This document shows positions 1-5,129 of a stretch of 5,994 bases of DNA, piece by piece. The DNA is from an uncultured Clostridia bacterium (GTDB lineage Bacteria; Bacillota; Clostridia; Oscillospirales; Acutalibacteraceae). Both the position numbers and the translations under genes were made by a program. The stretch covers positions 1 to 5,994 of the forward strand of contig CAMFTS010000063.1 of the NCBI GenBank assembly GCA_945988915.1, read 5' to 3'. Each line of letters begins with the position of its first letter. Positions within the stretch are counted from its first letter, which is position 1. The notes under the pieces were generated by a model that saw only the letters and a list, made by a program, of their open reading frames with translations, searched no databases and had not been told where the DNA came from.

Positions 1-420
1 GCAAGGGAATTTTTAATCTCACAAAATGCAGACAAAGAGGAAATTGAGCACATAATAGAAATAATCGGAAGCGTTTCGTTCAAAGGAACACAGTCAGAGG
101 TGCCGAAATCACTTGAGGGCAAGTGCGTTCAGGACGCAGACAGGCTTGATGCCATAGGTGCTGTCGGAATAGCAAGAGCATTTGCATACGGCGGCAATAA
201 AAACAGAAAAATGTATGACCCTGATATTACGCCGAAAATCGGAATGAATGAGCGGGAATATTTTGAAAATGAGGACTCGACCACAATAAATCATTTCTTT
301 GAAAAGCTTTTTTTGTTAAAGAATATGATGAATACTCAGTCGGCAAGGGAAATCGCAGAAGAGCGCGACCGATTTATGCATGCATATATAGAAGAATTTT
401 TAAAAGAGGTAAAAGAATAA
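1..420 (+). CDS. HD-domain phosphohydrolase, YpgQ/YedJ-like (3' part, start outside window)
   Basis: The frame is open from the first base and ends with TAA at 418-420, giving 139 C-terminal residues, so the start lies upstream of the window. The GTG at 100 is internal: the upstream codons read on in the same family-like sequence (VSFKG about 20 residues before QDADRLDAIGA). The segment V-Q-D-A-D-R-L-D-A-I-G-A-x-G-I-A-R-x-F-A-Y-G-G is the hallmark of the HD-domain family that includes B. subtilis YpgQ and E. coli YedJ. Its aspartates include the last metal ligand of the H...HD...D set; the earlier H and HD ligands would lie upstream. Full-length relatives are about 205-230 aa, so roughly two thirds is present. 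From family knowledge, YpgQ is a soluble, metal-dependent (d)NTP pyrophosphohydrolase; that substrate is inferred here. No terminator hairpin was found after the stop. Confidence 0.85.
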   Translation, partial: AREFLISQNADKEEIEHIIEIIGSVSFKGTQSEVPKSLEGKCVQDADRLDAIGAVGIARAFAYGGNKNRKMYDPDITPKIGMNEREYFENEDSTTINHFFEKLFLLKNMMNTQSAREIAEERDRFMHAYIEEFLKEVKE

Positions 421-472
421 TAAACAGCTCTAAATGTAAAAAAATTGTAACTAAACCGAATACCGTTTGAAT

Positions 473-500
473 TTGTGTTCAATAGGTGGTATTATATTAT
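473..500 (+). promoter_or_regulatory. Probable sigma-A promoter for the 530-2562 operon
   Basis: A -35-like TTGTGT (473-478) and a -10-like TATTAT (495-500) are separated by 16 bp. They lie about 30 bp before the TTG start, in the AT-rich gap after the HD gene. An overlapping TATATT (493-498) is an alternative -10. Neither box is a perfect match, and some read-through from the upstream HD gene is possible because no terminator lies between. Confidence 0.4.
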
Positions 501-512
501 TGATATTCTGTT

Positions 513-522
513 AAAGGGAGGT
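513..522 (+). promoter_or_regulatory. Ribosome binding site that fixes a TTG start at 530
   Basis: AAAGGGAGGT is a near-perfect Shine-Dalgarno sequence, with a 7-nt gap to TTG at 530-532. The nearby ATG at 534 is in another frame and meets a TAA after seven codons, so the rarer TTG is the supported start of the 490-aa protein. Confidence 0.8.
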
Positions 523-529
523 ATTACCC

Positions 530-2002
530 TTGGATGAAAATAAAGAAAAAGAGTTAAACACGGCAGAAGACGAGCGTTTAAAGCAAGAGCTTGAAGAGCT
601 TGCAAGAACATTCCAGGAGGAGCTTGACAAAGCTAAGGCGGAGGAAGCTCTGAAATCAGAAACCGATGCTCAAGAGGATGCTGAAAATGAAGGCGAGCTT
701 ATTCAGGAGCTTGAAGACCTTGAACATATTGAAGAAGAGGAAGACGAAATTCCCGAAGAGGAGCTTTGCGTATGCTGCGGAGAAAAGCGCAGAGGAACAA
801 AGAAAAACCCGGATTCCGAATATTGCTATGAATGTGAAAAGGCTTTAAGACATTATCCGTTTGAGTTGCTCAATGTTATAATTCCGGCTCTGGCAGTTGC
901 TTTCTGCCTTTACGGATGTTACATTTTCTCAAACTATATGAGCATTTACACTTCAGCTCAGCAGGCGGAAAAATATGTTCAGCAGAATAAGCTTTACAGT
1001 GCGTATTCCGCATATGATACAGCTGTAAATAAGATGAAAGCCAAAAATGTTAACGGGGAAATGATTTACAAGCGTTCGTTGGATTGCGCATATAAATCAG
1101 GCGAATTTTTAAACAGCTCTGTTGACACTGCAGTATTTAAGGAGTGGGAGTTGAAACTACCGCACTTGAAATCGGTTTATGACATACAGCTTGAATCGCT
1201 TGAAATGGATGCGACAAGGTCAGCGATTGAGGGAATTATTTATCAGTACGATGTTGAAAACATTGAGGATCTTCCCTATGACAAAATAATCAAAGAAATT
1301 GATGCGCTTACCGATGAGCCTGCAAAGACGGCTCCGTTGATAGACGGAGAAACCGAAGAGGAAATCTCAACTACGACCGCTTACAACATTAAAGTCAAGC
1401 GCTACAACAGACCGATGATTCTGTACTATCAATTCTACATTTCCGTAGTTTGCGAAAAGGATATTGAAACGCAGATTTCCATTCTTGAAAAAATTAAAGA
1501 GGAAAGTCCCGAAAAAACCTGGATTTATGCCGCTATGCTCGGTGACCTTTACAATAAATCAGGCAAGGATACAACTGAGCTTTGCAAATATATGAGAAGC
1601 ATAAATTCAGAGGATACAAGTGCCGATGTTATTGAAGCAACTGCTTTGAGAATTAAAGGCAAGTACGATGAGTCAATAGAAATCTGCAACAAATTCATTG
1701 ACCGTGAAGATATCTATATGTATGAGTTCTGCCGTCAGAAAGCAATCTGCTATCTCTTAAAGGGCGATTACAGCACGGCTTATAAAGCGGCTTATGAAGC
1801 ATATTCACAGAGTACCATACCGCTTACTGCAAACCTGTTAATGATTTGCAGCATTGCTACGGACAACACGGATGTCTATGATGAAATTGCGGAGCTCTAT
1901 GCCGAAAGCGAAATAGATTTAAGCGAAGAAGTACTCGCATACAAGGACGGCACCATGACTCTTGAACAGATTTTTACGAAGGGAGACTTTGATGTAGCAT
2001 GA
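530..2002 (+). CDS. Single-pass membrane protein with acidic coiled coil, zinc-ribbon-like motif and TPR-like outer domain
   Basis: I do not recognise a named family for this 490-aa protein. Visible parts in order: residues 1-79 are very acidic (28 Glu in the first 80 residues) with helical, coiled-coil-like patterning. Residues 80-102 carry C-V-C-C-G...C-Y-E-C (C80/C83 and C99/C102), a zinc-ribbon-like double knuckle. Residues about 113-136 form one hydrophobic membrane segment. Residues 144-490 are soluble and helical, with TPR-like stretches at about 146-170, 368-390 and 398-428 (the last with A-I-C-Y-L-L-K-G-D-Y-x-x-A-Y). There is no cleavable signal peptide. Basic residues just before the membrane segment favour a cytoplasmic zinc-ribbon end and an extracytoplasmic TPR end. 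The TTG start is supported by the strong RBS at 513-522. The stop overlaps the next start (ATGA), so translation of the two is probably coupled and the products may form a complex. A scaffold or sensor role is inference only. Confidence 0.8.
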   Translation: MDENKEKELNTAEDERLKQELEELARTFQEELDKAKAEEALKSETDAQEDAENEGELIQELEDLEHIEEEEDEIPEEELCVCCGEKRRGTKKNPDSEYCYECEKALRHYPFELLNVIIPALAVAFCLYGCYIFSNYMSIYTSAQQAEKYVQQNKLYSAYSAYDTAVNKMKAKNVNGEMIYKRSLDCAYKSGEFLNSSVDTAVFKEWELKLPHLKSVYDIQLESLEMDATRSAIEGIIYQYDVENIEDLPYDKIIKEIDALTDEPAKTAPLIDGETEEEISTTTAYNIKVKRYNRPMILYYQFYISVVCEKDIETQISILEKIKEESPEKTWIYAAMLGDLYNKSGKDTTELCKYMRSINSEDTSADVIEATALRIKGKYDESIEICNKFIDREDIYMYEFCRQKAICYLLKGDYSTAYKAAYEAYSQSTIPLTANLLMICSIATDNTDVYDEIAELYAESEIDLSEEVLAYKDGTMTLEQIFTKGDFDVA

Positions 2003-2562
2003 CAGCATTATATGTAATTGTTAAGTATTTTACAGTAGTCGGCTCCTATGTTAAAGCTTTCCTTGAACATGTTTGTTGCAGAGTTTACGAGGTGCTTATC
2101 GAAGACGGAAGATATCTTCCCGCAAATGAAATGTGCGGGCACATTGAGCACGAGATTATCAAGAGAAGAAGCGTCAGCTTCGGGGTATGCTTTTTCCCGT
2201 TTCTTTTCAACCTTTTATTCGGAATTATTTTCATAAGCGTAGGGGCTATGAATGTTTATTATGTAGGCGAATTTTTCACAAAATCAGGCTTTGTGAATTT
2301 AGCAAATTTCCTCTTTTTGTGGCTCGGCGTTTCATTCCTGTCAAATCTTTTCCCGTCGGTTGAAGATGCTTTAACACTCAAGGAACTTATTTACGGTAAG
2401 GATACCAAGCTTTTTGTTAAGATTATTGCAGCACCTGTTTTTGCAATTCTTTTCTGCGGTGCATATCTTGAACGCTATTGCATAACATTCGTAACATCGG
2501 TTGCAGTTTCATTTGCCGTACCGACAATATACAGCTACATTCTGCCGTTGCTTGCGGTATAA
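1999..2562 (+). CDS. Multi-pass membrane protein, possibly a degenerate M50-like protease fold
   Basis: The 187-aa protein starts at the ATG inside the ATGA overlap with the upstream stop; a GGGAG lies 13 nt before it, so coupling is likely. Strong hydrophobic segments lie at about 60-83, 98-118, 137-157 and 160-187, with a more amphipathic stretch near 4-30. No named family is recognised with confidence. The order F-L-E-H-V-C-C (21-27), C-G-H-I-E-H-E (46-52), then N-L-F-P-S-V-E-D-A (116-124) at the end of a membrane helix recalls the layout of M50/site-2-type proteases (HExxH in the first helix, later N-x-x-P...D). A true HExxH is absent, so any relation would be to a proteolytically inactive member. 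The comparison is from memory and speculative. A terminator follows the stop by 25 bp, which makes this the last gene of its unit. Confidence 0.75.
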   Translation: MTALYVIVKYFTVVGSYVKAFLEHVCCRVYEVLIEDGRYLPANEMCGHIEHEIIKRRSVSFGVCFFPFLFNLLFGIIFISVGAMNVYYVGEFFTKSGFVNLANFLFLWLGVSFLSNLFPSVEDALTLKELIYGKDTKLFVKIIAAPVFAILFCGAYLERYCITFVTSVAVSFAVPTIYSYILPLLAV

Positions 2563-2587
2563 AATACTTAATTGAATATAACTTGAG

Positions 2588-2617
2588 AGAGCGGGTATTG
2601 CCCGCTCTTGTTTTTTT
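2588..2617 (+). terminator. Rho-independent terminator of the 530-2562 operon
   Basis: AGAGCGGG (2588-2595) pairs perfectly with CCCGCTCT (2601-2608) across a 5-nt loop. A T-rich run follows (TTGTTTTTTT, 2608-2617), with more T after it. It sits 25 bp past the stop at 2562. Confidence 0.92.
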
Positions 2618-2688
2618 CCTTTTTTGTATCCGCAATAGTTTAGCAGTAACTCTGTGAAAATACAGAACAGTATAAATTTCGCTAAAAA

Positions 2689-2799
2689 TGTTACGAAACA
2701 ACACACAGTACAATTAACGGTACTTTTCGTAACAGTTTTGCTTGATTTCGTAACAAAAAACAAATATAATGTCGAAGCCGGCAACAAAATGTTACGAAA
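2689..2799. repeat. Four copies of TGTTACGAAA in both orientations, flanking a promoter (putative operator array)
   Basis: Exact 10-bp copies: TGTTACGAAA at 2689-2698 and 2790-2799, and its reverse complement TTTCGTAACA at 2725-2734 and 2746-2755. The two outer copies share the longer 14-bp word AAAATGTTACGAAA (2685-2698 and 2786-2799). The two inner copies are 21 bp apart, about two helical turns, so they face the same side of the DNA. Against the promoter at 2742-2770, one inner copy overlaps the -35 box and spacer, one lies just upstream of it, and the last is in the early transcript and overlaps the AAAGGA ribosome site. This arrangement fits binding sites for a repressor or autoregulator; the binding protein is not identified. 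Confidence 0.75.
2742..2770 (+). promoter_or_regulatory. Strong sigma-A promoter for the small protein at 2814
   Basis: TTGATT (2742-2747) and a perfect TATAAT (2765-2770) are separated by the optimal 17 bp. Transcription would start near 2777, giving a leader of about 37 nt. One TGTTACGAAA-type element overlaps the -35 box and spacer, so occupancy of that site should block RNA polymerase. Confidence 0.82.
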
Positions 2800-2813
2800 G
2801 GACACAAAACACT

Positions 2814-3059
2814 ATGACATTACAAGAAATGGCAAAAACATACAGAGAAGATGAGGCAAGACTCACAAGACAAATAGAAAGGCTTCGTGAAAGTTCAAAA
2901 AATCTTTGCGGGGCAAAGAAGCATACCGCAAACAGAAATCTTTGCTGTCTTTACGAAATGAGACGCGATGTGAGGAATATTGCGGAAACTCTTGAGAATT
3001 ACTATACAGACAAGTCGGAAAATCGCATTTATCACAAAAAAACTCAGCAAATTTTTTGA
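2814..3059 (+). CDS. Small helical hypothetical protein (81 aa)
   Basis: It begins M-T-L-Q-E-M-A-K-T-Y-R and is charged and almost wholly helical, with a coiled-coil-like middle and an N-Y-Y-T-D near the end. The ATG at 2814 is chosen because GAAAGGA (2796-2802) precedes it by 11 nt. The in-frame ATG at 2769 overlaps the TATAAT box and would lie upstream of the expected transcript start. From memory it resembles small Clostridia proteins (start M-T-L-x-E-M, end with a tyrosine pair and a basic tail), some of them in conjugative or phage-derived regions; I cannot assign a function. It is alone in its transcription unit, after the previous operon's terminator and before the promoter at 3079. 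The TGTTACGAAA array suggests tight regulation. It contains two close cysteines (C-C) and no recognised helix-turn-helix. Confidence 0.75.
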   Translation: MTLQEMAKTYREDEARLTRQIERLRESSKNLCGAKKHTANRNLCCLYEMRRDVRNIAETLENYYTDKSENRIYHKKTQQIF

Positions 3060-3078
3060 TTTAATTGTATATTGCCTA

Positions 3079-3107
3079 TTGATAAATCATTGACGAACTT
3101 GTATAAT
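3079..3107 (+). promoter_or_regulatory. Strong sigma-A promoter for the NifU-like/GGGtGRT operon
   Basis: TTGATA (3079-3084) and TATAAT (3102-3107) are separated by exactly 17 bp. The expected transcript start is near 3114, giving a short leader of about 37 nt that carries the AAAGGAG site (3135-3141). No terminator hairpin is visible between the small gene's stop at 3059 and this promoter. Confidence 0.85.
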
Positions 3108-3150
3108 AATTAACGGTAAATTTTTATCAAAAAGAAAGGAGTTATCATTT

Positions 3151-3846
3151 ATGATTAACTATTCACATGAAGTTGACACTATGTGCTGTGTTAAAAAGGG
3201 TCCTCATCACGACCCGGCTCCCATTCCCGAAGAGGGCAAGTGGGTTGCTTCCAAGCAGATTTCTGACATTTCAGGATATACACACGGCGTGGGTTGGTGC
3301 GCACCTCAGCAGGGCGCTTGTAAGCTCTCTCTTAATGTTAAAAACGGTGTTATTGAGGAAGCTCTCGTTGAAACAATCGGTTGCTCAGGTATGACACATT
3401 CAGCAGCTATGGCAGCAGAAATTCTTCCGGGTAAGACAATTCTTGAGGCACTCAACACAGACCTTGTTTGTGACGCTATCAATACTGCTATGAGAGAATT
3501 ATTCTTACAGATTGTTTACGGTCGTACACAGTCTGCATTTTCAGATGACGGTCTTGTTATCGGTGCAGGTATGGAAGACCTCGGTAAAGGTTACCGTTCA
3601 ATGGTTGGTACTATGTACGGTACAAAGGCAAAGGGTGTCCGTTATCTTGAAATGACTGAAGGCTATTGCACAAGAATGGCTCTTGACGAAAACGATGAAG
3701 TAATCGGCTATGAGTTCGTTTCACTCGGTAAGATGACAGACTTCATCAAGAAGGGTATGGAACCTAACGAAGCATACGAGAAATCAATCGGCACATACGG
3801 CAGATTCACTGAAGCTGCAAAGTATATAGATCCGAGAAAAGAATAA
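3151..3846 (+). CDS. NifU/IscU-like iron-sulfur cluster assembly scaffold protein
   Basis: The 231-aa protein starts at ATG with AAAGGAG 9 nt upstream. The core at residues 57-101 (C-K-L-S-L-N-V...G-V-I-E-E-A...T-I-G-C-S-G-M-T-H-S-A-A-M-A-A-E-I-L-P-G-K-T-I-L-E-A-L) follows the NifU N-terminal/IscU pattern, where the conserved cysteines hold a nascent Fe-S cluster. C78 matches the IscU G-C-G-S cysteine. C50 or C57 matches the first IscU cysteine; C107 and C173 are candidates for a third ligand, but the canonical H-C-S segment is not seen. It is longer than IscU (about 128 aa), with an N-terminal extension carrying C12-C13 and a distinct C-terminal region, so it belongs to a divergent subfamily. 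It is 18 bp upstream of a GGGtGRT gene with a strong RBS between, so the two are co-transcribed. Codon choice (many GGT, CGT) suggests high expression. A scaffold or delivery role is inferred from fold similarity only. Confidence 0.85.
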   Translation: MINYSHEVDTMCCVKKGPHHDPAPIPEEGKWVASKQISDISGYTHGVGWCAPQQGACKLSLNVKNGVIEEALVETIGCSGMTHSAAMAAEILPGKTILEALNTDLVCDAINTAMRELFLQIVYGRTQSAFSDDGLVIGAGMEDLGKGYRSMVGTMYGTKAKGVRYLEMTEGYCTRMALDENDEVIGYEFVSLGKMTDFIKKGMEPNEAYEKSIGTYGRFTEAAKYIDPRKE

Positions 3847-3864
3847 GAAAGGGAGGATTTCACA

Positions 3865-4866
3865 ATGGCACAGTTTGAAGGTTACGAAAGACGTGAGGCT
3901 AAAATCCTCGCAACTCTTAAAGAATACGGCATTTCATCAATCGATGAATGTAAAGAAATTTGCGCAGAAAAAGGTATTGACCCTTATACAATAGTACAGG
4001 AAACACAGCCTATCTGCTTTGAAAATGCAAAGTGGGCTTACACAGTAGGCGCTGCTATTGCAATTAAGTCAGGCTGCACAAAGGCTGCTGACGCTGCTGC
4101 TGCAATCGGTATCGGTCTCCAGAGCTTCTGCATCCCCGGTTCAGTTGCTGAAAACCGTAAGGTTGGTCTCGGCCACGGCAATCTCGGTAAGATGCTTCTT
4201 TCAGAAGAAACAGAGTGCTTCTGCTTCCTTGCAGGTCACGAAAGCTTCGCAGCTGCTGAAGGCGCTATCAAAATTGCTCTTAATGCTAACAAGGTCCGTA
4301 AAAATAACCTCAGAGTTATTCTTAACGGTCTCGGCAAAGACGCAGCTTATATCATTTCAAGAATCAACGGTTTCACATATTGCGAAACAGAATTTGATCC
4401 TTATACAGAAACAGTTACAGTTACTGAACAGAAGGCATTTTCAAACGGTCCGAGAGCTGATGTTAAGTGCTACGGCGCTGACAATGTTCCGGAAGGCGTT
4501 GCTATAATGAAGCTTGAAAATGTCGGCGTTTCTATTACAGGTAACTCAACTAACCCGACAAGATTCCAGCATCCTGTTGCAGGCACATATAAAAAATGGT
4601 GTGTTGAAAACGGTGTTAACTATTTCTCAGTTGCATCAGGCGGCGGTACAGGTCGTACACTTCATCCTGATAATATGGGCGCAGGTCCGAGCAGCTACGG
4701 TATGACAGATACTATGGGCAGAATGCATTCAGACGCACAGTTTGCAGGTTCATCATCAGTTCCGGCTCATGTTGAAATGATGGGACTTATCGGTATGGGT
4801 AACAACCCGATGGTTGGCGCTACCGTTGCAGTTGCTGTTGCAGTTGAAGAGGCTATGAAAGCGTAA
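3865..4866 (+). CDS. GGGtGRT-family protein (function unknown)
   Basis: The 333-aa protein carries the signature A-S-G-G-G-T-G-R-T-L-H-P-D-N at residues 257-270, which names Pfam family GGGtGRT, a family without an assigned role. A glycine- and methionine-rich conserved C-terminus (M-M-G-L-I-G-M-G-N-N-P near 305-315) and an alanine/valine-rich tail follow. It appears soluble; alanine-rich stretches near 62-90 and 317-332 are too short or mixed to be clear membrane segments. Ten cysteines are present (29, 33, 51, 71, 89, 118, 120, 173, 202, 246), including a C-F-C pair. The start is fixed by AAAGGGAGG (3848-3856) 8 nt before ATG. It is the second gene of a two-gene operon with the NifU-like protein and ends before a strong terminator. 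The pairing suggests it receives, holds or uses a metal or Fe-S cluster, but that is inference. Codon use points to strong expression. Confidence 0.88.
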   Translation: MAQFEGYERREAKILATLKEYGISSIDECKEICAEKGIDPYTIVQETQPICFENAKWAYTVGAAIAIKSGCTKAADAAAAIGIGLQSFCIPGSVAENRKVGLGHGNLGKMLLSEETECFCFLAGHESFAAAEGAIKIALNANKVRKNNLRVILNGLGKDAAYIISRINGFTYCETEFDPYTETVTVTEQKAFSNGPRADVKCYGADNVPEGVAIMKLENVGVSITGNSTNPTRFQHPVAGTYKKWCVENGVNYFSVASGGGTGRTLHPDNMGAGPSSYGMTDTMGRMHSDAQFAGSSSVPAHVEMMGLIGMGNNPMVGATVAVAVAVEEAMKA

Positions 4867-4888
4867 TTCTTTTGAATTTCAAATTTTT

Positions 4889-4912
4889 GTTTCGTACAAG
4901 CAGTGACGAAAC
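4889..4912. repeat. Short inverted repeat after the GGGtGRT stop
   Basis: GTTTCGT (4889-4895) and ACGAAAC (4906-4912) form a perfect 7-bp stem with a 10-nt loop, 22 bp past the stop. No T-run follows, so it is not a terminator by itself. A second small inverted pair, TTTGC/GCAAA (4920-4924, 4936-4940), lies just downstream. These may be 3'-end mRNA structure or chance. Confidence 0.4.
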
Positions 4913-4952
4913 GCACCTCTTTGCAAATTGTAAAAGCAAATAATTAAAAATG

Positions 4953-4996
4953 ACCTCTTATGGCGGAGTTAACTGCCATAGGAGGTTTTATTTTTT
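4953..4996 (+). terminator. Strong rho-independent terminator of the NifU-like/GGGtGRT operon
   Basis: ACCTCTTATGGC (4953-4964) pairs with GCCATAGGAGGT (4975-4986) as a 12-bp stem with one T-G wobble. It can extend inward by a G-T and a G-C pair to leave a 6-nt loop. TTTTATTTTTT follows (4986-4996). A run of A before the left arm (4946-4950) could also allow weak termination from the other strand. Confidence 0.93.
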
Positions 4997-5014
4997 CGCT
5001 TTATATTATGAAAA

Positions 5015-5044
5015 TTGACAAAACGGTATTTATCGTGCTATAAT
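5015..5044 (+). promoter_or_regulatory. Near-consensus extended -10 promoter for the FAD oxidoreductase gene
   Basis: A perfect TTGACA (5015-5020) and a perfect TATAAT (5039-5044) are 18 bp apart, and TGC just before the -10 (5036-5038) gives an extended -10. Transcription should start near 5051, leaving a leader of about 79 nt. The flavoprotein gene is therefore its own unit, apart from the operon that ends at 4996. Confidence 0.9.
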
Positions 5045-5079
5045 AATATGCAATTAAGATTTTAATGTGATTTTAGTTG

Positions 5080-5102
5080 CCGTGGGTGAAATGCACCTGC
5101 GG
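5080..5102 (+). promoter_or_regulatory. Hairpin in the 5' leader of the FAD oxidoreductase mRNA
   Basis: CCGTGGGTG (5080-5088) pairs with CACCTGCGG (5094-5102) over a 5-nt loop, giving nine pairs of which two adjacent ones are T-G wobbles. TTATTTATTTT follows (5103-5113), then the AAAAAGG ribosome site. The T-rich tail is interrupted, so attenuation is possible but unproven. It matches no riboswitch class I know. Confidence 0.5.
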
Positions 5103-5129
5103 TTATTTATTTTAAAAAGGATGATATCA

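Noticed and set aside
2488..2496. Fifth partial copy TTCGTAACA within the 1999-2562 gene
   Set aside because: It lacks the first T, lies inside coding sequence upstream of the terminator and far from the promoter. A 9-bp match there is plausibly chance.
2651..2666. TCTGT/ACAGA inverted repeat in the spacer
   Set aside because: A 5-bp stem with no T-run is too weak to support a function.
2689..2799. CRISPR or plasmid iteron interpretation of the TGTTACGAAA copies
   Set aside because: The copies are only 10 bp, alternate in orientation, have unequal spacing and surround a promoter. There are no cas or rep genes nearby.
2423..2805. Two overlapping minus-strand open frames (2423-2713 and 2509-2805)
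   Set aside because: They run through the terminator, the operator array and the promoter, and antisense to the end of the membrane protein gene. They have no family-like sequence or ribosome site.
2769..2813. In-frame upstream ATG at 2769, extending the small protein to 96 aa
   Set aside because: This ATG overlaps the TATAAT box and lies upstream of the expected transcript start, and no ribosome site precedes it. The ATG at 2814 has GAAAGGA at a suitable distance.
3090..3107. TTGACG (3090-3095) as the -35 box for TATAAT at 3102
   Set aside because: The spacing is only 6 bp. TTGATA at 3079-3084 has the correct 17-bp spacing.
4058..4507. 149-aa plus-strand open frame inside the GGGtGRT gene
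   Set aside because: It is an alternative frame of a clearly conserved gene. Its Leu/Ser/Gln-rich composition reflects the shifted codons.
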